A DNA stretch of 64,000 bases from a bacterium (GTDB taxonomy: Bacteria; Methylomirabilota; Methylomirabilia; Methylomirabilales; 2-02-FULL-66-22): assembly GCA_029580855.1 (NCBI GenBank), contig JAKPQH010000146.1:1-64000 (forward strand). The letters run 5' to 3'. The position numbers and the translations under genes are program-made. The notes beneath the pieces were generated by a model. That model worked only from the letters and a program-made list of their open reading frames with translations. It did not search any database and had not been told where the DNA came from. Below, one piece after another: positions 1-8,262 of this stretch. How positions within the stretch are numbered: the stretch's first letter is position 1; each line of letters opens with the position of its first letter.

Positions 1-6
1 CGAGTT

Positions 7-125
7 GTTCCCGATAACCGATCCGGCTGTTCACGATCCCGATCCGCGCGTTCACGACGCCGATCTGACTGTTCACGATGGGTTGATCTTGGCGTTCACG
101 ATGGAGCGATCCGGCTGTTCACGAT
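7..125. repeat. Six iterated GTTCACGAT-type repeats at 21-23 bp spacing
   Basis: The 9-mer GTTCACGAT, with one or two mismatches allowed, starts at 7, 29, 50, 71, 94 and 117. That is a period of 21-23 bp, about two DNA helical turns. The 18-mer GATCCGGCTGTTCACGAT is identical at 20-37 and 108-125. Regular helical phasing suggests repeated protein-binding sites. One candidate is the multiple transposase-binding repeats found at IS21-family ends; an istB remnant lies elsewhere in the window (60.8-61.1 kb). In one frame the repeats also read as VHD-x4 heptads, but no gene is evident. Confidence 0.75.
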
Positions 126-354
126 GGCCCGGTGCCCGCACTATCCGTGGAGTGTTTTCGTTTCGCCGGAAGATAGCCGGACGGAATTCGGGGCAATCGT
201 GAATTGCAGCGAGATTCATACGCTCCTCAAAGATGACGTTATTGATTATGCCTACATGCTTCCTCCAGAATTAATGAAACGGATAGACTCAGCTCTCGCT
301 TTTGGAATAGGTATCATTACCGTTGAAGACTTGGAGAAACGGATTCAAAGGTGA
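124..354 (+). pseudogene. C-terminal remnant of a PemK/MazF-type toxin
   Basis: The frame ends with IVNCSEIHTL followed by LPPELMKRIDSALAFGIGI. This resembles the last half of PemK/MazF endoribonucleases, where a strand carrying a conserved polar loop is followed by L-S-P-E-L-M-x-x-V-D-x-A-L and a terminal helix. The first ~20 codons after the ATG at 124 do not look like the family, and the N-terminal half with the RNA-binding loop is absent. No MazE-like antitoxin is visible. The remnant abuts the iterated repeats at 7-125, so a mobile element end may have truncated it. Family membership is inferred from the tail alone; a short unrelated protein cannot be excluded. Confidence 0.45.
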
Positions 355-463
355 AAAAGAAGCAGGGCGCCATCCACCGCCCGGGACCGGCGGCGGAGGC
401 GCGGAGGGCTACCGGAGACTTTGCCAAAACCACGACGCGTTGTCAACGCGAAACGCGTCACGC

Positions 464-492
464 TTGTGCGCGAGCGGTGTTCTTGCTAGACT
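464..492 (+). promoter_or_regulatory. Possible sigma70-type promoter reading into the 541-574 hairpin
   Basis: TTGTGC (464-469), a 17-nt spacer and TAGACT (487-492), with TGC before the -10. It would start a transcript near 499 that meets the strong hairpin at 541-574, giving an RNA of about 80 nt antisense to the 3' flank of the 60-residue gene. The -35 is weak and there is no independent support. Confidence 0.25.
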
Positions 493-540
493 GGTTCGGC
501 CCACTGCTGTCCACATCCTCGGTAGTGGGTGGGGTCTATG

Positions 541-574
541 GCCCCCGCGCCGAGAGTTTTCTTGGCGCGGGGGC
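541..574. terminator. Strong GC hairpin after the 60-residue gene
   Basis: Perfect 11-bp arms GCCCCCGCGCC (541-551) and GGCGCGGGGGC (564-574) extend by three further pairs to a 6-nt loop. It lies directly after the stop codon of the minus-strand gene at 578. The T-rich tail (GTCTTATTTCT) is on the plus side, so it would be a better intrinsic terminator for plus-strand RNA; for the minus gene it may protect or pause the transcript. Confidence 0.6.
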
Positions 575-577
575 GTC

Positions 578-760
578 TTATTTCTCCCGGGCGTTCCGCC
601 GCCGCAACATCTCGGCCTCCTTCAGGACGCGGGCGGCCGTCCAGACGACCTCGAGCACCTCTCGCGACATATCCGGGAGATGCGTGGTGGCCTCCAGGAA
701 ATCTACCCGCGTTGAGGTTTTGGCGAGCGCGATCACGTCTCGTGTATGCGCCTCGGTCAT
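578..760 (-). CDS. 60-residue protein of unknown function, copy 1 of a duplicated module
   Basis: A 60-residue protein starting MTEAHTRDVI and ending RRRNAREK, which I do not recognise. It is 33/60 identical to the equally long protein at 11645-11827. Both have a conserved core STRxxFLxATxxLPxxSxEVL followed by VVWTAA, and a basic/acidic C-terminus. It is probably all-helical, with no membrane segment and no Cys. The start ATG is supported by conservation of the MTEA start in both copies and by an upstream purine run (GGAGGAGGG). Homology between the copies extends about 110 bp upstream and 80 bp downstream, including a GC hairpin, so gene and flanks were duplicated together. Confidence 0.7.
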   Translation of the reverse strand: MTEAHTRDVIALAKTSTRVDFLEATTHLPDMSREVLEVVWTAARVLKEAEMLRRRNAREK

Positions 761-1183
761 CGCGGCCCTCCTCCGTGGCGTCGCCGAGCAATCCCGGACA
801 ACCTGTTCCTCACGATCCAGTGCTGGCCCCGGAGGCCAGTCCGTGGCCAAAAATTCACAACAGGCAGACGGGGGTGGCCATTCGGCCTTTCATCGATTGT
901 AGGGCCGCCTAACGCGCCTGGCAGCAAAATGCCAAAACCGGTCGACAGTCAAGCTACCCGAATCGTGATCCGAAAAGGCCGCGTCGAGTTCCCCCCATGG
1001 TCACGACTGCTCCACCAATCCTTCCTGTAACGAACTCGTCGCCGGAACCGTCGCTGTGATGGGAATTCCGGTGGCGAGTTCGGCTTTCCAGTTCCCATTG
1101 TTCGAGATGACTCGCGTCCCAACGCCCGAGAGCCGGTCCAGCCGGCGCGACTGGACAGCTCTCCACATCGCAGGAATCTGGTC
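761..1183. other. Gene-free stretch; 761-875 is the conserved leader of the 60-residue module
   Basis: 761-875, read on the minus strand, aligns with 11540-11644 upstream of the second copy. Shared blocks include GGCCACGGA, GTCC(C)GGGAT and CGGCGACGC, so it is probably the leader or promoter region. From 876 to 1183 I see no gene, RNA or repeat I can name. Confidence 0.6.
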
Positions 1184-2299
1184 TCAGGGCGTTTTGAGCG
1201 CCTCGATCAGCGCGCGGTACGCCGGCTTGGGGCGATAGGCCTCGTCGAAGGGTAACGCCGCGCCCCAGCCAGGAAAGTATCTGGGAATCCAGGAATGGCG
1301 GTCGGTGAAGCCCCAGAAGACGAAGGCCCCGCAGTTCTCCGCCGCAAGGCAGACACGCAGCATGTCTCGGTAGATGCTCGCCTGCCTGGTGAGCTTCTCC
1401 TCGGTCGCCGGGCCCTGGATCCGCACGTCCATCTCGGTGATGTGAACCGCCAGCCCGAGCGCGGCCAGTCGCTGCAGGCTGGCGGCCACCTCCGCGGGTT
1501 CGGGCGAAGCATCCAGGCGGACGTGCATCTGTAAACCTACGCCGTCGATCGGCACGCCCCGCCGCCTCATCCCCTGCACCAGCTCGTAGATGGCATCCGA
1601 TTTGCGCCCCATCCCCTCGCCGCCGTAATCGTTGTAGAACAGGCGCGCCTGAGGGTCGGCCTCGCGGGCCCAGCGGAAGGCGAGGTCGACGTACTCGGGC
1701 CCGATGGTTTTGTACCAGAACGTATTCCGCCACGCCCCGTCGCTACCGAGCGCTTCGTTGACCACGTCCCATGCCGAAATCTGCCCGCGGTAGCGGCCCA
1801 CCACGGTGGTGATGTGCTCGTGCAGGATCGGGAGCAGTTCATCACGGGTAAACGCCCCCGCGGTCAGCCAACGGGGGAGCACTTCGTGCCAGACCAGCGT
1901 GTGGCCGCGCACGACCATACCGTTGGCCTGGGCAAAAGCGACGATGGCGTCGGCATCCTGGAAGGTGTACCGGTCTCGGGAGGGGTGGGTTCGCCCGAAC
2001 TTCAAGGCGTTCTCGGGCGTCAACATGTTGAATTCGCGCGCCAGTGTTTCGGCATAGACGGGTTCGCCCAGCAGCGGTCCGGGGGCCACCGCCGCGCCGA
2101 TATATCGCCCCCGGGCCTGGGCAAAGGAGCGCAACGTCTCCCCCGTTTGGCCGGGCCTGTTCAGCATGCCGCGCTCCTTTTCAGGCGGCGTCGGCGTTGA
2201 CGCACACGATGCTGTCAGCAGGAGGAGAAACACGGGCACGAACAAACGATCCTTCACCGTGCCGCACCTGCGTCTTCGCCATCCGGTCGTCCGCTGCAT
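1184..2299 (-). CDS. GH10 endo-1,4-beta-xylanase, predicted lipoprotein
   Basis: Family 10 glycoside hydrolase, a retaining enzyme cutting beta-1,4-xylan. The 371-residue protein has a basic N-terminus, a hydrophobic stretch and lipobox LTASC (lipid Cys about residue 32), so it should be tethered to a membrane. The TIM-barrel signatures follow in order: NMLTPENALKFG, GHTLVWH, the acid/base Glu in WDVVNEAL (about residue 182) and the nucleophile Glu in HITEMDV (about 289). The final strand FVFWGFTDRHSW completes the barrel. The ATG at 2299 is chosen because it directly precedes the signal sequence and has AGGTG upstream; the frame stays open for 67 more codons that look non-coding. No carbohydrate-binding module and no neighbouring sugar genes are seen, so its natural substrate is not certain. 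Confidence 0.93.
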   Translation of the reverse strand: MQRTTGWRRRRCGTVKDRLFVPVFLLLLTASCASTPTPPEKERGMLNRPGQTGETLRSFAQARGRYIGAAVAPGPLLGEPVYAETLAREFNMLTPENALKFGRTHPSRDRYTFQDADAIVAFAQANGMVVRGHTLVWHEVLPRWLTAGAFTRDELLPILHEHITTVVGRYRGQISAWDVVNEALGSDGAWRNTFWYKTIGPEYVDLAFRWAREADPQARLFYNDYGGEGMGRKSDAIYELVQGMRRRGVPIDGVGLQMHVRLDASPEPAEVAASLQRLAALGLAVHITEMDVRIQGPATEEKLTRQASIYRDMLRVCLAAENCGAFVFWGFTDRHSWIPRYFPGWGAALPFDEAYRPKPAYRALIEALKTP

Positions 2300-2493
2300 C
2301 GTCAGTGCACCTGAAAATCCGCTCGTCCTGAGCAGGCACTGACCGCACGTAGGGCGGATGAAGATGTAGCGAACCGTGCGGACGGCGTCCCATGTCGTTC
2401 TATGAATCCAGCGACGAATGCCCATCTTTTGACCTCGGCGTGACCGCGATGCAGGCATGGCGCTAAGCGCATGGCGGGGTGGGCATGGCGTTA

Positions 2494-2549
2494 AGCGCAT
2501 AGCGCCAGGCGGAGAGCGTCACGAGCGAAGGGGTTCGGCGCTATGCGCT
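2494..2549. repeat. 13-bp perfect inverted repeat in a GCGCTATGCGCT-rich spacer
   Basis: AGCGCATAGCGCC (2494-2506) and GGCGCTATGCGCT (2537-2549) are perfect inverted arms around a 30-nt loop. They sit in a spacer (2455-2575) built from variations of GGCGCTAAGCGCATGG. It lies between the amrB-like stop and the xylanase start region. The wording resembles the GGCGCTTGGCACTCGG run at 31062-31092. It may be an intergenic REP-like element. Confidence 0.6.
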
Positions 2550-2575
2550 GGGCGCTTTGCGCTTCGCTTCGCGGC

Positions 2576-3865
2576 TCATGGCTCGTGGCTCAAGTCGTCT
2601 GGCCCGTACAGCGCCAGCGCCGCGAACGTGACCGTCCCGTTGGGATCCGGCCACTGACCGTAGCGGAGCAGGCGGCCCCGTTGGGCACCGACAAGCCGCA
2701 GTGCCGCAAAGATGGGCGGCAGGCCGCAAACGTGGCGTCGGTCGCCGTCCTTGGCCACCGCCCAGAAAAAGCCCTCGGCGTCCCCCGCCTCGGCGGACGA
2801 GAGCATCCCGCGGTCCGCCTCTTCGACTTCGCGGAGCTGTCCGGGCGTCAGCGGCCGCGGGCCCCCGAACTGCGGCCCGACGTGGGCCAGGTCCGCGCTG
2901 GCGATGACCACGGTCCGTCCGCCCATTGCCGCCAGCGTCTCGCGGAGAGCGCCGAGAAACGTCTCGACCGCATCCGCAGGCTGGGGTGGGCGCCGCTCTT
3001 CCACAAACCTGTGGAACGACCCGCAGAGAATGGGGAGGATCCGCACGGGAAGAGACGCAGGCGTCGCGTGCCGCAGGAACACGCCCTGAAATTCGATGGA
3101 ATGCTCCCCGCGGTGGGCGAACTCGTCGTCGAAATACCCGTAGCCGACCCTCGCGACCAGAGCGTCCAGGCAGTCCTCGTCCACTTCCGCCGGCCCCAGC
3201 GGGGTTTCAAACGCCTTCCGCGTCAGGGCGTACGGTCTCGCCATGGCGACATGCGCCGTCCCCAGGATGACCCAGCGGTCAACGGGCATGGCCCCAGCCA
3301 GTTCCCGGTACCCCCAGGCGTAGCACGGGCCGCCGCGGGCAAAGTCGATGTGGGGGACAACCAGGCCGGTCAGCCGCGCGGCCTCCGGACTGGGCGGCGT
3401 ATTCTTCGGCCCATCCTCGGCGACGAAATATCCGTCCAGCTCGCGGCGCAACACCTCCGGATCGGACGGATATGCGCTCCCGGCCAGGCGCGCCGGCCGA
3501 TGCGGTGCGCGCCGGAAATCATTCTCGACCGCCTCGCGGTGGCTGGCGAAACGCGGGCTCTCCAGAAGCAGACACTCGTCCAGGGACTGGATGACCTCTT
3601 GGAGTTGCTCACGGAAGAGCAGCGTACCGAACCGCCGGGCAAACGCTTCTTGAATGTCCAGGAGGGAATGGCGGCCGTCGAAAAGGCTTAGTATGGCGGC
3701 CGTCTGCGGCAGCACCGAGACGACCGCGTCGGTGTACCGCATAGGGTCGCGCAGGCAAAACACCTGCTGACCACGGAACGTCGTGGGAAAGACCTCGACC
3801 GTGCGGAGCCGCGGGTACTCGTAGGCGCCGTCTTCGGGTAGATCTGTGGGAGTTGGCGCGTCCAT
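2576..3865 (-). CDS. MEMO/AmmB-family protein with a PqqD-like N-terminal extension
   Basis: 429 residues. From about residue 125 on it is the MEMO1 fold also called AmmeMemoRadiSam system protein B: AGSAYPSDP, GLVVPHIDFARGG, WVILGTAH, an FAHRGEHSIEFQ block and ILPILCGSF, followed by IASADLAHVGPQFG. The His and Asp residues in these blocks match the family's dioxygenase-like metal pocket. The first ~120 residues include AVVSVLPQTAAILSLFDG and read like a PqqD-type peptide-binding domain, a known architecture in some environmental bacteria. The usual partners, an AMMECR1 protein and a radical SAM enzyme, are not in this window. Substrate and reaction are unknown. The ATG at 3865 is preceded by GGGGAGGGG. 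Confidence 0.85.
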   Translation of the reverse strand: MDAPTPTDLPEDGAYEYPRLRTVEVFPTTFRGQQVFCLRDPMRYTDAVVSVLPQTAAILSLFDGRHSLLDIQEAFARRFGTLLFREQLQEVIQSLDECLLLESPRFASHREAVENDFRRAPHRPARLAGSAYPSDPEVLRRELDGYFVAEDGPKNTPPSPEAARLTGLVVPHIDFARGGPCYAWGYRELAGAMPVDRWVILGTAHVAMARPYALTRKAFETPLGPAEVDEDCLDALVARVGYGYFDDEFAHRGEHSIEFQGVFLRHATPASLPVRILPILCGSFHRFVEERRPPQPADAVETFLGALRETLAAMGGRTVVIASADLAHVGPQFGGPRPLTPGQLREVEEADRGMLSSAEAGDAEGFFWAVAKDGDRRHVCGLPPIFAALRLVGAQRGRLLRYGQWPDPNGTVTFAALALYGPDDLSHEP

Positions 3866-4281
3866 ACCGCTCTAGGCCCCTCCCCCGCGTCACGCGAGAA
3901 GCCACCAAAACATTTGCAGAAAGCATCCAAGCTGACAGGCAAAAATCTCTTTGTTCACAATGACTTGTTTCGTGCGGATCCGGTTCGAGCAGAATTCGGT
4001 TGACTTCCCCGGCGAACAGGAGTACCCTCCGCTCGTTTTTTCGAGCTCAGAAAAGTTCATTTTGCCTCGGGCGGCCGCCTCGCCGATCTTCTGAAGCACA
4101 CGCGATCATCCTTTTCCCATCATCCCTCTGAGGCGGACGTATTCCACGGGTCAATCCCACTCGGGGAAACCGGCCCGTGTGAGGTCTTCCGGCAACCAAC
4201 CAGCCAACCGAGAATGCCCCCGGTGGAGCGCAAATCTTGGGAGGGTATGCGCTTTTCCGGACGGACAGGAGACAGTTGGCC
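3866..4281. other. Gene-free, locally AT-richer spacer with one possible promoter
   Basis: 416 bp between the divergent MEMO-like gene and the small membrane protein gene. TTGACT (4000-4005), a 17-nt spacer and TACCCT (4023-4028) on the plus strand could be a promoter for the gene at 4282, though it would leave a ~245-nt leader. No other feature seen. Confidence 0.4.
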
Positions 4282-4596
4282 ATGCCCTTCGAAAAAACGC
4301 TACCCCGGACCGATACGGTACTCGCCAAGCTCCCGGATGCGCCTGCCACTTTGGCGGTCGAGCCGCAACGCTGGTGGGACCTGACCCAGATCATCCTGGC
4401 CGGTCTCTTGTTTATGTATCTGGTCGGGGTGGTCCAGGATTTCCAGCGAGTGCGAGACCTGCGCGCCCAACCGCCGACGCTCTCCAAGATCATCATCACC
4501 AAAAATGAGGCTTGGCAACGCATCTACGCCGGTCCCGCCCGGGCCGGTATCTGGCACTTCGCCGCCCAGGCGCAGACGGCGAGTTTACAGCCGTAG
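4282..4596 (+). CDS. Small single-pass membrane protein, function unknown
   Basis: 104 residues. The N-terminal ~45 residues are polar, followed by one hydrophobic helix (TQIILAGLLFMYLVGVV, about residues 51-67). A basic segment FQRVRDLRAQPPTLSK and a short amphipathic tail ending HFAAQAQTASLQP complete it. The ATG at 4282 is preceded by AGGAGA at a suitable distance; an earlier in-frame ATG at 4237 lacks one. It is convergent with the SurA-like gene, with 42 bp between the stops. I do not recognise a family. Because the codon use and the transmembrane helix look natural, I regard it as a real gene, but no role can be given. Confidence 0.6.
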   Translation: MPFEKTLPRTDTVLAKLPDAPATLAVEPQRWWDLTQIILAGLLFMYLVGVVQDFQRVRDLRAQPPTLSKIIITKNEAWQRIYAGPARAGIWHFAAQAQTASLQP

Positions 4597-4638
4597 GGTG
4601 AGGCCTCGGCGGGGCGTGGGCGCTGTCCGCATCCCTCG

Positions 4639-5640
4639 TTAGATGTTGTCCGCCTCGACGGTGACCTTCGCCGTTTGGCGGAGCTGCCGGATCCAGTCGC
4701 CAAGGACGGCTTCGCGCTTTGTCATGAGAAGCTGCATCTCGAAGGCGGCCTTGTCTTTCTCGAACTCCTCCACCGGCGGTCGTTTCTCCGATACGAGACG
4801 GACCAGGTAGAGCGCTTTCTCCCCCGTCACCAGCGGGCTCATCTCTCCGGGCTTGAGGAAGTTGACGGCCTCTCTGAATGCGTCGGGATCCGGGATTTCT
4901 TTGGGCGGCGTCGTGACCGGAAACGGGCCGTAGGTCTTGACCGAAACGCCGGCTTCGTGTCCGGCGGCGGCCAGCGTCTTGCCTTTACCCACGGCCAGGG
5001 TGATCGTCTCGGCGGCCTTCTTCCCCTCGTCGCCGGTGGGAAGCTGCGCCACCTCCACGGTCAGCTGACGCCGAACCCGCATGAACACCTCCCGCGCCTC
5101 GGCTTCGGAGACCTTCACGGAGTCCCGCACCAGCCCTTCCACTTTTCGCTCCGTCAGGTCGCGGCGCATCTCGGCCTCGAAGCGCTGGGGCGAAAGCCGG
5201 TTGACCCGCAGGACGTCCAGGTACCGCTGTCGGCTGAATCCGTCCTTCCCGGCGAAGGCCGGCACACGCTGAATCTCCGCGACCAGTTCGTCCGGGCCGA
5301 CGCCGATGCCCATCCGATCGGCGTACTGCAGGACCAAGGCGCGGCGGATCATGCGATCCAGCACCTGCTGTTTGACATTCATCGAGTCGAGAAGTTTCTC
5401 ATCGAACTTGTCACCGAAAATCTGCTTGTACATCTCCACCTGCCGGCGCAGCGCCTGTTGGAAATCGTCGGCCATGATCTCCTGATCTCCGACGACGGCA
5501 ATGACGCCGCGACGGCCCAAGTCCCCCGGTGTGGACTTGACCCCCCACACCACGAAGATCGTCCCGATGAACGTGACGACCACCACGATCATGACGCCTT
5601 TGATAAAGAAAGCGCTCCCTTCCCGCATCGTCTTCAGCAT
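4639..5640 (-). CDS. SurA/PpiD-type N-terminal domain protein, membrane-anchored chaperone
   Basis: 333 residues with a short cytoplasmic N-terminus, one membrane anchor (IKGVMIVVVVTFIGTIFVVW, residues 13-32) and a SurA-N-like helical domain to about residue 190. The latter includes VVGDQEIMADDFQQALRR and the motif DRMIRRALVLQYADRMGI. The C-terminal third resembles the flank of a parvulin domain (FLKPGEMSPLVTGEKALYLV), but I cannot see a complete PpiC rotamase core. At 333 residues it is about half the length of PpiD (~620). It probably acts as a periplasmic foldase or chaperone for exported proteins without strong isomerase activity. The ATG follows AAAAAAGGA. Its promoter region is shared, head to head, with mreB. 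Confidence 0.8.
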   Translation of the reverse strand: MLKTMREGSAFFIKGVMIVVVVTFIGTIFVVWGVKSTPGDLGRRGVIAVVGDQEIMADDFQQALRRQVEMYKQIFGDKFDEKLLDSMNVKQQVLDRMIRRALVLQYADRMGIGVGPDELVAEIQRVPAFAGKDGFSRQRYLDVLRVNRLSPQRFEAEMRRDLTERKVEGLVRDSVKVSEAEAREVFMRVRRQLTVEVAQLPTGDEGKKAAETITLAVGKGKTLAAAGHEAGVSVKTYGPFPVTTPPKEIPDPDAFREAVNFLKPGEMSPLVTGEKALYLVRLVSEKRPPVEEFEKDKAAFEMQLLMTKREAVLGDWIRQLRQTAKVTVEADNI

Positions 5641-5669
5641 GCTGGTGTCCTTTTTTCCCCGTAAAGTGA

Positions 5670-6866
<1,197 letters not shown>

Positions 6867-6916
6867 GCACCTTCCCCCGCGGGCCGGTCGGGCGTTGGGC
6901 GCCGAGGCGAATTCTC

Positions 6917-7786
6917 GTGAGCATTCTCTGGCGGGTTCTGACCCGGCACCGCCGGGCCGTCATCCTGGCCGCGGTTCTGCTGGCCGCGTTTCTGCTCATG
7001 ACCGTGCAGGTGCGGCATGACCGCGCGGTGGTCTCCTTCGTCCGGCAGGCCGTCCTGTTCACCGTTTCGCCTTTCATCAAGCTCACCGCTGTGACCGTGG
7101 GCGGCGTCAACCACGTGTGGCAGAACTACGTGGACCTCCGCGGCCTTCGTCAGGAGAACCTGCGCCTGCAGCGCGAGGCGGTCCTCTTGCAGCGGCGCAT
7201 CGACCAGCTGGAGGAGCAGGTGCTGGAGACGCAGCGCCTGCAGGGCCTCCTGGCCATGCGGGAGGCGTGGCGGGCGGAGTTCGTCGCCGCCCGCGTGGTG
7301 GGAAAAGACGCCACCAATTGGTTCAAGACCATCCTGATCGACCGCGGAAGTCGGGCCGGCATGCGCCGTAACCTGCCGGTCGTGGGGCCGGACGGCCTGG
7401 TGGGCCGCATCGTGGAGGTGACGCCCTCCACGTCCAAAGTGCAGCTCATTACGGACCCGTTGAGCGCTGCGGGCGTTCTGATGCAGCGCACGCGCGTTAC
7501 CGGTATCGTGATCGGCAACCTGGACGCCGGTCTGAGAGTGCGGTACCTTCCGTTGCTCGCCGACGTGGTCGTCGGCGACCAGGTGGTGACGTCGGGGATG
7601 GGCGGGGTCTTCCCCAAAGGCATCCCCGTAGGCCGGGTGACCGCCGTGGAACGGAAGAGCGGCGCGCTTTTCCAGGAGGCCGTGCTGCAGCCCAAGGTCG
7701 ACCTGAGCCGGCTGGAAGAGGTCGTGATCCTGATGAACTGGGAACGCCGCGAGGGCTTCGAAACCGGGAGCCGCCGGCAACCATGA
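6917..7786 (+). CDS. mreC: Rod shape-determining protein MreC
   Basis: 289 residues: a single membrane anchor (about residues 15-31), then a coiled coil (about 75-115, rich in Leu, Arg and Glu, including LRLQREAVLLQRRIDQLEEQ). A periplasmic beta-barrel domain follows, with the typical VVGPDGLVGRI, TDPLSAAGV and GDQVVTSGMGGVFPKGIPVG. MreC scaffolds the elongasome and activates PBP2. The GTG start at 6917 is 51 nt after mreB and lies just before the anchor. Its stop overlaps the mreD start (ATGA), so the two are probably translationally coupled. Confidence 0.95.
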   Translation: MSILWRVLTRHRRAVILAAVLLAAFLLMTVQVRHDRAVVSFVRQAVLFTVSPFIKLTAVTVGGVNHVWQNYVDLRGLRQENLRLQREAVLLQRRIDQLEEQVLETQRLQGLLAMREAWRAEFVAARVVGKDATNWFKTILIDRGSRAGMRRNLPVVGPDGLVGRIVEVTPSTSKVQLITDPLSAAGVLMQRTRVTGIVIGNLDAGLRVRYLPLLADVVVGDQVVTSGMGGVFPKGIPVGRVTAVERKSGALFQEAVLQPKVDLSRLEEVVILMNWERREGFETGSRRQP

Positions 7787-8262
7787 GACTGTTCGTGGTG
7801 TGTCTGCTCGCCTGCGCCTCGGCCCAGGCGGCGCTGCTGGGCGCCATCAGCGTGGGTGGCGTGCGCCCGGACCTCTTCGTCCTGTTGGTCTTCTTCCTCA
7901 GCCCGCGGGTCAGCCCGGAGGTCGCCACGCTTCAGGGGTTCGTGATCGGCCTGTGCCAGGATGCCCTGTCGGGAGGCCCGCTGGGCCTGCGGGCGTTCAC
8001 GTACACGTTTCTGGGATTCGTGACCGCCTGGTTGAGTCACGACCTGTACACGGAAAAACCCTTGGCGCAGTTCTGGCTGCTCCTGGCCGGTGCCGCCGGC
8101 GCGAGCCTGCTGGCGTTCTCCCTCCTGGCATTCTTCGTGGGGTTGCTTCCTCTCGTGCCGGCGCTCGGGCTGATCGCGCCAGAGGCGGTCTACACCGCCG
8201 TCGTGGGTTTCTTGTTGTTGCGACTGCCCCAAGTCCGCGCCGCCTTCGTTCGAGCGATATGA
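7783..8262 (+). CDS. mreD: Rod shape-determining membrane protein MreD
   Basis: 159 residues, nearly all hydrophobic with about five membrane helices, matching MreD in size and operon position. The conserved pattern GGVRPDLFVLLVFF near the N-terminus and the GxxxGLxQDxLSGGPLGL-like segment (GFVIGLCQDALSGGPLGL) are recognisable. It is an inner-membrane part of the cell elongation complex. It overlaps mreC and mrdA by 4 nt each (ATGA at both junctions), which indicates tight translational coupling. Confidence 0.93.
   Translation: MRLFVVCLLACASAQAALLGAISVGGVRPDLFVLLVFFLSPRVSPEVATLQGFVIGLCQDALSGGPLGLRAFTYTFLGFVTAWLSHDLYTEKPLAQFWLLLAGAAGASLLAFSLLAFFVGLLPLVPALGLIAPEAVYTAVVGFLLLRLPQVRAAFVRAI

Noticed and set aside
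7..125. CRISPR array
   Set aside because: Repeat unit is only 9 bp with 12-14 bp intervals that are partly repeated themselves; no 23-45 bp repeats, spacers or cas genes.
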